64,000 bases of DNA, taken from assembly GCA_016946835.1 (NCBI GenBank), contig JACVTC010000198.1, forward strand, positions 1 through 64,000. Reading direction: 5' to 3'. A program made the position numbers and the translations under genes. Below the pieces are notes generated by a model. The model did not search any database. It was not told where the DNA came from and worked only from the letters and a program-made list of their open reading frames with translations. The stretch comes from Neocallimastix lanati (nom. inval.) (taxonomy: Eukaryota; Neocallimastigomycota; Neocallimastigomycetes; Neocallimastigales; Neocallimastigaceae). Within the stretch, counting starts at the first letter, position 1; every line of letters begins with the position of its first letter. Positions 10,091-22,553 of the stretch are shown piece by piece.

Positions 10091-10795
10091 TGTAAAGATG
10101 TGATTATCCCAATCACATTTTAAATTAAAATTTTTTCTTGTGCAATTCAAAAATGTAAATTATTCTTTGATTTATAAAATAATAAGCAAAGTAAATAAAT
10201 CATATGAACTAAATTTTTGAATTATATTCTTTAAGCCACAAGATAAATTTTTAATGTAATAATTTTTATAAAATTTAATTCTGAGAAAATTATTGTTGTA
10301 AAATAATTTAAATGAATTAATTAAAGTTTAAAACAAAATAAATTAATAATTTATTTTGTGAAAATTAAGTTTCAAAATTTAATCATGACTCCTTTAACAT
10401 TGTTTTTAAATCGAAAATAAATAAAGACTTTACTTATAATATTAAAATAATAAATAGATAATAAATGTACTTAATTTTAATTATTTAGTATTTAGTTTAA
10501 TTAATAATTATATTTTTCTAAATTTAGTTATAGTTTATAAATTTATTATTTAATAAAATTCATTAGGATAGTTTTATATTAAAATATATGTAATTTAAAT
10601 AAAACAATATATTATCAATGTATTTAGGAAAAGTATAAATAGAAGATACTTTTCACATTTTTTTCTCGATGTTATTGTTATTTTTAACAAATAAATATTA
10701 AATATCAATAAAATATATTTTAATAAAAAATTTTTTAATAAAATAAAATTTATTGTATTTTGTTATTGTAATCTATTTTTGTGTTTTCTTTTACA
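10091..10795 (+). repeat. 3' LTR of the truncated chromovirus
   Basis: This 705-bp unit starts TGTAAAG and ends CTTTTACA, giving a clear short terminal inverted repeat with TG...CA ends. A TATA-like AAAAGTATAAATAG lies near 10628-10642. No second copy is in the window, consistent with loss of the 5' half of the element. Confidence 0.8.
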
Positions 10796-11045
10796 ATACC
10801 TATAGCCCTCCTGATTGGGCCAGGACATAGGAGACGAAGCGGCGGCACGGCTTGAGCCACCAGAACATCAGCTGCCGGAGCAGCATAAAGGCCGCAAAAG
10901 CGCCGGCGAAGGCCAAGAGGTACAGATTGGGAGCAAGGGGTTCCAGAAAAGAGGGCCGATAGAGTTCATAGCGGGCCGTCACCAGCACCGCGGGAATCAT
11001 TGAGCGTATAGGCCAGGCGGTTGCGGTCTTGCGCTGTAATGGACG
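10796..11045 (-). other. GC-rich, bacterial-looking insert with a membrane-protein fragment
   Basis: For about 250 bases the composition changes abruptly to GC-rich (well over half G+C by eye), unlike anything else in the window. On the minus strand, frame 10800-11144, the GC-rich part encodes a hydrophobic peptide (LYLLAFAGAFAAFMLLRQLM) and a C-terminal LAQSGGL before a stop. It reads like the tail of a bacterial inner-membrane protein; I cannot name the family. It begins one or a few bases after the LTR end and fades into the LINE relic at about 11045-11100. It may be horizontal transfer, filler DNA captured at a break, or a contaminating read joined in assembly. Confidence 0.6.
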
Positions 11046-11099
11046 CTCTTTTCCAGGAATGGAAGATACCTTTTTCTTAAGGATTTCAATGCTCTGCTC

Positions 11100-11950
11100 T
11101 ACAATTAATGATCCAATGTACGAAACTTTGAACACCAGTTCCACCTAATGAGCAGGTAGTTGGACAGTTTTCTGAAACTGTTTTCCTTCTGATAGCAATT
11201 TTTATGTCAAATTTAAAGCCACACCGAATATTAATGATCCAAAAGAAGCCAAGTTAATAGTTAGTATGTTGGAGTGAAAGTTTTTGAGTTACATTACAAT
11301 ATCCATAATTAAATTTCCTATAAATTTTAGCTTTTTTAAATTTGGTTTTCTTAAATAAATCTTCATTATAGAAATTAATTATTTCCTCTTTTTTCTGAGA
11401 ATTCTTTTTCAAGTTTTCTACACAGTTTTCTAGATTCTTTGGTCCAAGAATAATATGACTTAGAGGGAATGTTAGTAATTAGTGAATTGATGATACAAGA
11501 AGAGTTCATCTATTTAATAAAATAGCGTTATTGAGCTACTGTGCAAATTGCTGCAAGTGAATGAATCCTCAACTCTCTTCAAATATTATGAAGGCTAATA
11601 CTAGAATAATGTTTACTAAAATCAAGACTCCATACAAGCCAGCATTAATAATAGATTGACTTTTATCTGTTCTTTATTTGTTAGAATCAAGAAGAAGTGC
11701 ATAGTAATGGACACAACTAATAATATAAGTGACAAGGACGTATTTTTTAAGAAAAATAGGTACTTTTTTACAACTCAAAAATTAGAATAAAGATTTAAGG
11801 TAACGGAGAGCTTTTGGTTTAAATTTGAAATAATGGGCTAAGGTTCTAAATCATTACGGAATGGAATACCAAGGCATGTATAACTGGAAGTTTTAGGAAT
11901 AGTTTTATGCTCAAGATAAAAGGTTGGATCCTGATAATTAATACGTGGAT
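11100..11950 (-). pseudogene. Decayed LINE (non-LTR retrotransposon) fragment
   Basis: This stretch is colinear with the better-preserved relic at 44640-46270. Shared landmarks in the same order are TTCTTTRGTCC (11434 against 45480), the TAAARTAGCGTWATTGAG block (11518 against 45564) and GGAATACC...AGTTTTAGG (11867 against 45981). Read on the minus strand with frameshifts it gives a peptide resembling the C-terminal region of LINE ORF2 proteins (an REL-I-P-L-like stretch). There are many stops and shifts. Confidence 0.55.
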
Positions 11951-12309
11951 AAAAAAAACATTAGCTTAATAATTAATTATAACAATAAAATCATTGGATA
12001 ATATGGAAAAAGTATTTTTAAATTTTTTAATTATTACATCAAGGAATTTTTTAAAGAACGATCTTTTTTTCTTTTCTATATAAATTGATTATCCATCAAT
12101 ACAATTAACACAAAATCAAAATTTATATCTTGAATTATTTTTACTTTGACTTATCCTTCCTTTTAATCTACTTAATTTTTATATATATTTTTTTCATTCA
12201 TTACATTATATTATAAAAATTTTAATTTTTTTTTTATATTCATTATTTAAATGATTAATTTATAATTGCAATTAAATAATATTTCATTTTTATTAAAAAT
12301 AAATATTAT

Positions 12310-12690
12310 TATATATAATAAGTCGTAGATTTTGGGAAGACGCTGTTTCCATAGCAAATTATATACATAATAATATATCTCACAAAGGAAACAACAATAA
12401 AGTCCCCTTTGAAGTATTATTTGATAAAAAGGTAAATTACAATAAATTTAAAGTTTTTGGTTGTAAATGTTTTTTATTACGTTCCAAAACAATTTAAAAA
12501 GAAATTTTATAACTCTATCCTTCCAGGTATATTTATTGGATATGACAATATAAATCCAACCGCATATAAAATATCCGATTATAATAACAATAATATTATC
12601 TCGTGCAGCGTAATTCTTTGAAGATACTCCTGGAAATGTTGGAAATCCTAATACTATTCCGGATAATATAAATTTTACAGTTTTTTTCTG
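12310..12690 (+). pseudogene. Ty1/copia integrase C-terminal fragment
   Basis: The translation reads RFWEDAVSIANYIHN, then KVPFEVLF, then KVFGCKCF and GIFIGYDN, the conserved end of copia integrase before the RT region. A frameshift falls near 12480. Gag, protease and the integrase core are absent, so the element is 5' truncated at about 12310. Confidence 0.8.
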
Positions 12691-14160
12691 AAGATAATAA
12701 TAACAGTTATATTCAAGAAATTTTTAATGATTATAATTACAATAATCAAAGTGATTTAAATAATAATAAAAATTTAAGCAATAATAATTTTAATCAAAAT
12801 AATTTAATTAAAAATTGTAATCAAGGTAACCTTAATCATAATAATTTAAATTATAATTTGAATTTTATTAATAATAATTTAAATGGTTAATTAAATTTCA
12901 ATATAAAAGAAAATAATATAAACCAAAAAATTAAATTCACGAAACATAAATGCTCCATTAAATAATTTAAATCCGGACATTTATAATAATTATTTTCAAA
13001 ATAAAAATTATAATAATTTTTCTAATGAAAATAATGATCATTTAAATAATAAAAATAATTTTAATAATTCAAATAATAATAATTTACTGAATAAAAATGA
13101 TTTTAATATTAATTTGGATAAATTAAATAAATTTTCAAATAATTCAAATGTAAATAAATCTTCAAATTCAAATTTAATTGAAGAGAATAACGATACTCAT
13201 TTAAAGGATATTTCTAATAAACAGAAGGGGAAGGAAATTCCCAATACAAGTGAAAAAAATATACAAAACGTTATCTCAACTGAAAAGGAAGAATTGAAAC
13301 ACATTCAGAATTCAAATAATTCAAATGATGTAAACAAAAATCAAATTTCACTAACATAAACAAGAAATAAAATTTAACTCAACATCATAATTTTATTAAT
13401 AATTCCTTTAAAAGTAATGTTTATTCAGATAAGTGCTTAAATAAACGCGTAAGTAATAACACAAATAATATTGATAATGTAAATTCTAATGAAATAAATA
13501 TATTAAATTATAATGAAAACAAAATTAATTTAAATGATAATATTAATATAAATAAAAATTTAAATAATGTAAATGACCCAACCAATTTAATTACAAAAGA
13601 AATAAGTAATGATATTAATAATTATAATATTGTTAATAAAAGATATAATTTAAGAATGTAAACAAATGGTTAGATAATAAATTAAAAAATAATAATTCAA
13701 ATTCAAAAGAAAATTAAAACTAAGAAATCGAATAAACGCAAAAAAAATTCTAATTTTAAAAAGAAAAAAAAAAAATTCAATTGAAGATAAACAAATTAAT
13801 TCCTAATTTAAATAATTCCTAAGACGTTTTTTCAGTAAGTGAATTTCAAAAATGAATTCAGATAATTTTAATGACAATTCTATTCAAATTTAAATGATTT
13901 AAATGATAGAACTTAATTAAAAAATAATACTAATAATAATTCTTTAAGAGTGAATAGGAAAAGAAAATTTAAAAGAAATAATACTGAAGTTCGCAAGAAA
14001 TATAAAACTTTTAACATTGAAGATATATTAGATGACAATGATACATTAATTAGTGAATCACCTTTCAGCGAATCCAGTATTATTGAATATAAAATAAAAC
14101 TTAGAAAAAGAAAATATAATCATATCAATAAATCTAATACAGGTATAAATCTTTCGATAG
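12691..14160 (+). pseudogene. Asn-rich integrase-RT linker of the copia element
   Basis: About 1.4 kb encodes almost only Asn, Lys, Leu, Ile, Ser and Asp in several broken frames, for example the open stretch 13114-13359. In copia Pol the segment between integrase and RT is normally a few hundred residues; here it is expanded into AAT/AAC-rich sequence. Stops and shifts are numerous. Confidence 0.7.
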
Positions 14161-14990
14161 AGATGAAATTATGGAAAATAATGTTTTCATGGCCGTCGAT
14201 ATGAAGAAAGAATCTGATGAACCAACTTCTTATCAGGATATTTTCTTTTGAAAAGATAAAGATGAATGGGTCACAGCAATTAATAATGAATTAAATAATA
14301 TGAAGAAAATGAATGTTTATACACCTATTAAGAAACTTCCTAAAGGTATTAATGTTATTTCTACTTGTTGGGTATTCAAAAACAAGCACGATGCTAATAG
14401 TAGAGTATATAAGAAAAAAGCAAGATCAGTAGCACGTGGTTTTACTCAACAAAATGGAATAGATTATAAAGAAATATTCTCACCTACTTTAAAACAAGAT
14501 ACAATTAGAATCATTACTTCAATAGATGCAAAGAATAATTATAACACACATCAATTAGATGTTAAGGCAGCTTATTTAAATGCAAAATTAAATGAAAACA
14601 TATATATGGAACTACCAGAGGGCGACGACCATCAAGGAATGAAATATTGCAAGTTAAACAAAGCTTTGTATGGTCTTAAACAAGTAGAACGTATGTGGAA
14701 TGACACCTTAAATAAAGCTCTAGTTGACATGATATTTAATAGACTATTAAGTGAACCTTGTCTGTATGTTAAAAGGAATGCATATAATAAAATAATTTAT
14801 CTTCTAGGCTTCTAGGTGTATATGTAGATGATATACTCATCATAGGTGATTTTATAGTAGGTATCAAATTCGTGAAATGTAAAGATGGATATTTAATACA
14901 TCAAAAGAGATATTTGAATGATATATTTAAAAAATTCCATATAGATAAATTAAAGCCATGCTCAAATATGATCCCAATTAATAATAAAAA
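14161..14990 (+). pseudogene. Ty1/copia reverse transcriptase (broken)
   Basis: The RVT_2-type reverse transcriptase is clear: STCWVFKNKHD, ARSVARGFTQQNGIDYKEIF (from about 14424), HQLDVKAAYLNAKLNENIYM, KLNKALYGLKQ, then LGVYVDDILIIGD (from about 14813). Defects: an in-frame TGA near 14250, a frameshift at about 14812 just before YVDD, and an apparent deletion after IIGD where the connection helix should be. Not functional. Confidence 0.9.
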
Positions 14991-14999
14991 ATTAAAATG

Positions 15000-15679
15000 A
15001 GAAATCATTTAATCCAACAAAATATAGAAAAGTCAATGGTAATCTGTTATATCTTGCCATATGTACAAGGCCAGACATTTTATTTTCGGTAAGTAAGGCA
15101 TCACGTAAAAACCAAAATCCAAATTATGAAGATTGGTTTAATGTCTTAAAAATTTATAGATATTTAAAATATACACCAAATTATGGAATCAAATTCAATA
15201 AAAATGATAACTACAGTTTTGAAATCTGTAGTTATCATTTAGGTAGTGATCCCGATACTAGAAAATCTACCACTGGATACGTGATGACAATAAACTCTAG
15301 ACCTGTTAGCTGGTATTCTAAGTTACAAAACATTGTAGCAGTCTCTACAGCAGAAAGAAAATATTACAGGATACATGAGTGCTCACGTCAATGTTTATGG
15401 TATAAAAATTTATTTAAAGAACTAAATATAAATATAAATTATATAACAGTTAATTCGGATAATAAAGCTTCAATTTATAATTGTGAAAATGAAACTATAA
15501 ATCTAAAGTCAAAGCACATTGATTTAAAATATCATAAAATTAGAGAACTAGTTCGAGAAAGTAAAATAAAATTAAATTATATTAAATCTGAACATAATTT
15601 AGCTGACGGTTTTACCGAATATCTTAATTCTATAATGAGTAAATTTAGATATAACATTCTTTCTAGCTTTAGTAATTAA
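15000..15679 (+). pseudogene. Ty1/copia RNase H region (broken)
   Basis: Conserved copia RNase H motifs follow the RT: SDPDTRKSTTGYVMT (about 15245), PVSWYSKLQNIVAVSTAE, CLWYKNLFKEL, and SKHIDLKYHKIRELV near the end. The segment 15281-15679 is open. Upstream parts need frameshifts to read. The stop at 15679 is followed by a purine tract and the LTR. Confidence 0.88.
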
Positions 15680-15724
15680 AAATAATAAATTTTTTATTTA
15701 AAAAATATTAAACTTTAGGGAGAA

Positions 15725-16275
15725 TGTTAGAAATAAAGTTTAATATATGAATATTAATTATTGTTTAATAACAATAATTAATATACAAAATATCATTTAT
15801 GAATTTTATGTATAAATATTATAAATTATTATGATATCAACTATTATATAAATTGTAATATGGCGCATGTATGACGTACATAAAACATTTATGTAATAAC
15901 ACATAAAATAAAAATGTAATATAATCAAAATTTATGTAGTAAATATATATATATAAAAATATTAAAAATAATTATTAAAAAGCAGTTAATTATAATAATA
16001 AATAAATAAAAAAATACTAATAAAAATAATAAATAAAATTTGAAATTACGAAATTTGAAGTGTTAATTCAAATAATTTATAATTAATACATAAAAAAAAA
16101 TTTTTTTAAAACAAATTCAATAAATAATTAAGAAGCAAATAATATAGCCATTTAATATTAAATAAAGAAATAAATATTTATTTTATATAAAATATTAATA
16201 ACCTTGTTATTAATTAATATTAATTAAATAAAAATAAGTAATAATAATAATAATAATAAAAATAACTAATTAACA
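15725..16275 (+). repeat. 3' LTR of the copia element (end uncertain)
   Basis: After the purine-rich TTTAGGGAGAA the sequence starts TGTTAGAAATAAAG, a typical LTR start. An end at TTAACA near 16275 would pair with the TGTTA start, but no second LTR copy is available to prove it. A TATA-like run lies at about 15943. Confidence 0.5.
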
Positions 16276-17686
16276 TTGAATTCAGAAAAAATGATGATAA
16301 AAATACCATAAATATTTACTAATAAATTATTATAAGTTGATACTATAGAACCCTTTTTAACGTTTTTAAATATCTAAAATTTAAAAATTTTGTAAGATCA
16401 TGCACTGTATTACTTAAATACCTTTTTTTGCAAATTAAAGTTTAAAAACAAAAATTATTTTTTTGTTTCATGTAATATGAAAAAAAAAATTTTCATAGTT
16501 TATTAAAAATTATTTATAAAGAAATAAGTATAATTTTTTGAAAAAAAAAGACCAAAATTTAATTTACACCAAATTATATTGTAAAAAGTAATAAAATAAT
16601 TTTAATGATTAATTTATGAATACATTAGTTTATTTATTTATTTTTTTGTTTAAAAGCAAAGAATAGAAGAATATTAATAAAATTCTTTTTTTTTTTTTAA
16701 AGTAAAAGTCGAAAGGTTAGATAATTAAAACCTAATCATTTAATTTGAAATATATATGAAGAATATTTAAGAATTTTTACAAACATTTTTTAATTACTTT
16801 CAATTTAATCTTTACATTATTAAGAAAAGACTAAATCAAAGATTTAATTAAATTAATTTCCAAAAAAGGAAATAATTAATAAAACATTAAAAATTGAAAT
16901 ATGATCGCCCAATAAATTTAAAATTAATTTTGACTTTGTTATTTAAAATATATAATAATTAAATTTTAATATTAATTTTTTAATTTATAAAATAAATTAA
17001 AAATTTGAAAGTTTTAAAGTTTATGAATTAGATAAATTTTTTATATTAAAATTTTTAATATTATTACTTGAAAATAAAAAAAAAAATATTAAAAATAAAA
17101 TAATAGATTTTAAAAATTAGTCACGTCACATTATATTTATTAAAGAATTTCTATTTCTATTTTATTCTAATCAAATTATAAATAAACAAATCTAACCCAA
17201 TTAATCATTTCTTTATTATCAACTGATTAAATTCTTTACATAAAAATCACTCTAAAGATTAGGTGTAATTAATATATATATATATATAAAACCAAATATA
17301 AATAAATACTTTGAATATATAAATATTAAATAAATTATATAAATAATAATTTATTTATTTTATAGTATAAATGATAATTAAGTATACTATATAAGAAAAA
17401 ATGATTAAAAGAAATTTGATTTTAATTGAAATGATAATTGATATTATTACGTGAAAATAAATAAAAAAATATTAAAAATAAAATAATAGATTTTAAAAAT
17501 AAGTCGCATTATATTTATTAAATAAAACAAAATTTTCTATTTATATTTTTAATTATTTTATAATTTATAGTTTAAATGAAAATATAAATTTTTTATTGAA
17601 AAATAGTTTATTAAAAGAGAAATAATAATTTTAAAGTTTTATATAATTTATTTATTTAATATTTATATATTCAAGATGCTTTGGTT

Positions 17687-17734
<48 letters not shown>

Positions 17735-17886
17735 ATAATAAAAAGAAAGTTAAAAAAAAAAATTGGAATTTAAAAATTGGTCAAAGAAGTTCTATTGTTT
17801 TAGAATATGAAAGGTAATTTCTTTTTTTCTTTTAATACGTACTATTTAAAATTTTATTTGATCAATTAGTATAAAAGTTTATTTAA

Positions 17887-17945
<59 letters not shown>

Positions 17946-18564
17946 TAAATGTTTTTATTAAATATAAATAGGAAGGAAATAAAAATAGTATTCTTATTAT
18001 TTTATTTCTGGAAAAAGTAGAAACTAAAAAAAATTAACAAAATAATAAGTTAATAAACTAATAAGCTAATAAATGAATAAATAAATAATCAATGAAAGAA
18101 TAAATTTATATATAAATAGTAAATAAAACAAATAATTAACAAATAATAATTGAGTGATATTAATAAATTATATCGAATTATATTCAATTGATTAATAATA
18201 AAAATGTATTACAAGTTCTTATATTTGTATTAGTAATACTTATATATTTTAATAAACATTTTTATTTTTTATAAAATATGAATTTATTATTAATAAACAT
18301 TTTTTTTTTATAAAATATGAATTTATTATTAATTGACTATTCTAATTCTTTTTCTCAACATAGTTAAAAAATGGCAGTATGAAAATTGTCTTTTAATATT
18401 TTCAAGCCATATTTTAGATAAACTTTAATTATGATTATATAATAAATTTTTATTTTTAAACAATATAAGCCATATCTAAAATATTAATTTTTAAATTTTT
18501 ATAAAAATTTAATCATTGCACCAACCATCAAAAAAAAAAAAAAAAAAAGATTAATTCCATATTA
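16276..18564. other. Gene-free AT-rich stretch
   Basis: No coding signal is visible. It holds poly-T tracts at about 17688-17732 and 17892-17935, a diverged ~110-bp direct repeat (about 17040-17160 and 17435-17530), an inverted repeat (17311-17345 with 17636-17673) and a short tandem duplication near 18255-18335. Confidence 0.7.
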
Positions 18565-19334
18565 TTATTAGAGCAACAATTATCAAATATCAATAATATT
18601 GAAATAATAAAATTTTTATTAATTAAAAGAATTTGAGCTAATTTTCAACAAAGATTATTCATAAGTTCTAAATTGCAATATTAGTTTTAATAATAAATAA
18701 GTTTAAAAATTTATTATGTACTATTTTTGAAAATTTAAATTTTTTTGATAATTAATATTATTAATATTTTAATTTGTTATTATAAAAATAAAATATCGAT
18801 ATCCGCTTTTGAATTAAAACAACAAATTTCAAAATATAAATTTAATTATGGTTCATATTATTCATATAATAATATTAGTTGTACTGACTATTTTATTATG
18901 GTATACCAAAGTGGAACTGAAATTATGGTAAAATATTTAGTAGAACATGGAGTAGATATAAATAAAGAAGATAATACAGGATATATACGCATGTGTTAAT
19001 GGAAATGAAAATATAGTTAAATATTTAGTTGAACATGGAGCAGATATAAATAAAGAAAACGGTGAGAGATGGACACCATTAATATACGCATATAAAAATG
19101 AAAATAAAAATATAGTTAAATATTTAGTTGAACATGGAGTAGATATAAATAAAGAAAAGAAAGTTGGAAATAAATATATAATTAAATATTTATGTGGATT
19201 TGGAGTAGATATAAATAAAAAATACGAAAAGGATGGACACTATTAATATACGCATGTAATAATGGAAATGAAAATATAGTTAAATATTTAGTTGAACATG
19301 GAGCAGATAAAAATAAAAAAGAGGGATTGACATT

Positions 19335-19335
<1 letters not shown>
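18565..19335 (+). pseudogene. Ankyrin-repeat gene remnant
   Basis: Ankyrin units are obvious but fall in shifting frames. The first, NIEIIKFLLIKR, is near 18600; then IMVKYLVEHGVDINKEDNTG (18924-18980), NIVKYLVEHGADINKENG (19008-19065), another NIVKYLVEHGVDINKE (about 19105-19160), a degenerate unit, and a last NIVKYLVEHGADKNK (19272-19320). At least two frameshifts separate them. The last frame reads straight into an ATT repeat coding poly-Ile. These units resemble each other more than those of the intact ankyrin gene at 35626. Confidence 0.85.
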
Positions 19336-19516
<181 letters not shown>

Positions 19517-19590
19517 TAATAACTGTTAAGGATCACGTCACAGACTTTTTATATTATTATTTAATTATATTTATTTATTTATATATATAT

Positions 19591-19619
19591 TTATGACGAA
19601 AGTCGCGAATTTTCGTCAT
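19591..19619. repeat. Short inverted repeat
   Basis: ATGACGAAA and TTTTCGTCAT flank GTCGCGAA, a compact hairpin in otherwise unstructured AT-rich sequence. Function unknown. Confidence 0.6.
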
Positions 19620-19953
19620 TAAATTTATATATGAATAACGAATGATTTCACATGAATACAAAAAATAAAGTAGAAAGTCATACATGTAAATGTGTTATAT
19701 AAAAATAAGTATTAACGTAAATAATGCTAATTCTACATAAATATTAATGATTTAAATTTGTTTTATATTTATTTATAATCTAGATTATTTAGTTTGTTTA
19801 TTATATATTAACAATAACATTGGAATTAGATTAATATTTAACAAAAGATATATAATTTATATTATATTATATTTTTCATCATATATTAAAACTTTTTTTT
19901 TCTTTGATTAAGGGTCATAGAATTAAATTTTATTTATAATATATAAATTTACA

Positions 19954-19991
<38 letters not shown>

Positions 19992-20059
19992 AATATACTA
20001 CCTCTATAATATCATATAAAAAAATCTATATATTTAAAAGAATAAAAAAATTTAAAACT

Positions 20060-20235
20060 ATCTCAAGTAAGATGATGCAATAGCATCCAACTGTTCCCAT
20101 TCCTCAATCATGACAGGATCTGGGATAGGATCCTGCATTCTCAATTCTGTATCAGGTGGAAAAAACCTCCTTTCTTTCTTTATCTTTTCAACATTGATGC
20201 TCTTAACAATTTTTCTTTTAAGACTTATACCAATC
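20060..20235 (-). pseudogene. Unidentified protein C-terminus relic (copy A)
   Basis: The minus strand gives SLKRKIVKSINVEKIKK..., then FFPPDTELRM, then DPVMIEEWEQLDAIA and a stop after SYLR. Codon-like, GC-richer sequence stands out from its surroundings. Upstream sequence is interrupted. I do not recognise the family. Compared with copy B there is a CTTT-type insertion after KIK. Confidence 0.45.
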
Positions 20236-20389
20236 TAAAAGTAGTTTGAAGGAATTACTAACTGGAGAGGAAAGCCGAGAGTTCCACAAAATATGGAAAT
20301 GAAGAATTTAGAGATAAGTCTATAGAATTACATTAAATAAATGATGCTATTTAATAAAAAAATTTATTATCAATAAATTTCTTAAATTT

Positions 20390-21055
<666 letters not shown>

Positions 21056-21463
21056 CTCATTTAATTTCAATTGAAATAGTAACATATACATTTTTTTTTT
21101 AACTATAATTACTCAATTTTTAATGTTTTATATTCTATGATTATTTTTAATTTTCCTATTTTAAAATTTTCTCCATTTTAATACTTAATCATTATATTTT
21201 GTATAATCCATTGATCAAAAATTTTTGTTTTTGAATACAAATAATAATTAAATTTATTGAATAATTAAAGAATTTTAATTGAATTTAATTATTATTTATA
21301 TTCAATAAATTTAAGGATAATTTAAATTTTAATTATTTTATTTTAATATTATTTTATTTCTTAATACATTTTTCTTTTAATATATAAATTTTAACAAATT
21401 ATATTTAATTTATAATTTAAATAAGTATATTATCTAGATAATTTTATTAATTTTATATTCTAT

Positions 21464-21498
<35 letters not shown>

Positions 21499-21695
21499 GT
21501 ATTTTAATTTTTTTTTTTTTTTTTAATTTTTTTTAATGTTTTTTTTTAATTTTTTTTTTTATTTATTTTTATTCTTTTTTAATTTTTTTTTTATTTTTAG
21601 GAAAATATCAATATTTATTTTTTAAAAATAATTAATGTTTAAAACATCGTGAATGGTTTAAACATATTTTTTGCACTTCACTTCTTAGAGTTTGT

Positions 21696-22553
21696 TTAAT
21701 AATCAATACTATTATCAGAAATAGTATAAGGATAACCCCAGTATTTTTTAAAATCATCAGTAATTCTATTTTTACAAATATACCAATTAGGAGTTCTACT
21801 ATTTCTATTACCATTAAAATCATCGAAAGCAGATTGACAAGCTGCTAAAGGACAATAAATAGTTTTTATTTCATTATTTCCAATTTGAGCAGTTTTCCCA
21901 TTATATTTCCAAGTTTTATCCTTTAACTTACGATAGCATCTATCAATACAATAGGAATTACCACCCTTACATTTGTAACTAGATTTATTATTATTAGATT
22001 TATTATCATTATTATTTTTGGAGGATTCTTCAACCATGAATGCATAAGTTCTATAAGCTTTATCAAGAGTTCCTTCATATTTGGGGGCTTCATAATCTTT
22101 TCTCATTGGTCCTGAACAGAATTCTCTATCCATATAAACTCCACCATTAGAATAAAGTTGACAACATTCAGTAAAACTTTTGTCATTAGGTTTACCATAA
22201 TTATAACAACCATAGAACGTTAATGCACCAGTTTTTTTCCAGTATAAACGATATCCAGAACTTGAGCAAATTTCAGTTCTTCCATATGGCATAATTTTAA
22301 TATCTTTACAAGTACCACCTTGAATTTGCTCTAAATGTCTGTAATCGCCTTTACTATCTTCATATTCTAAAGCTAATTTATTAGCTTTACAGAAGGTCTT
22401 GATAACAACACGGGTTTTATCAAGTTTAGAAAATTTATTACATATTTTATACCACTTGTTGATGGTATCTTGATTTTCTGATCTTTTCTCTACTGCACGA
22501 GTTTGTGCAATAGTCATTAATAAACAAGTATATAATAATTTCTTGAAATTCAT
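21696..22553 (-). CDS. Secreted Cys-rich protein of unknown function (copy A)
   Basis: A 285-residue single-exon protein. Residues 1-20 form a signal peptide (MNFKKLLYTCLLMTIAQTRA), followed by a Kex2-like Lys-Arg at 23-24, so secretion through the ER and Golgi is likely. The mature part has 14 Cys: eight in an N-terminal domain that includes GCYNYG and ECCQLYSNGG, then a polar Asn/Ser/Lys linker (NNNDNKSNNNKSS), then six Cys in a C-terminal domain (CKGGNSYCIDRC ... CPLAAC ... WYICKN). I recognise no family; the even Cys count suggests disulphides. The start was chosen at the Met that opens the signal peptide. A second copy at 29361-30218 differs by one residue that I can see (CQSAF here, CQAAF there). 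Confidence 0.85.
   Translation of the reverse strand: MNFKKLLYTCLLMTIAQTRAVEKRSENQDTINKWYKICNKFSKLDKTRVVIKTFCKANKLALEYEDSKGDYRHLEQIQGGTCKDIKIMPYGRTEICSSSGYRLYWKKTGALTFYGCYNYGKPNDKSFTECCQLYSNGGVYMDREFCSGPMRKDYEAPKYEGTLDKAYRTYAFMVEESSKNNNDNKSNNNKSSYKCKGGNSYCIDRCYRKLKDKTWKYNGKTAQIGNNEIKTIYCPLAACQSAFDDFNGNRNSRTPNWYICKNRITDDFKKYWGYPYTISDNSIDY

Noticed and set aside
11003-11144. Complete bacterial gene in the GC-rich insert
   Set aside because: Only the tail of a frame lies in GC-rich sequence; the upstream half of the 114-codon frame falls in AT-rich LINE-like DNA, so the apparent start is spurious.
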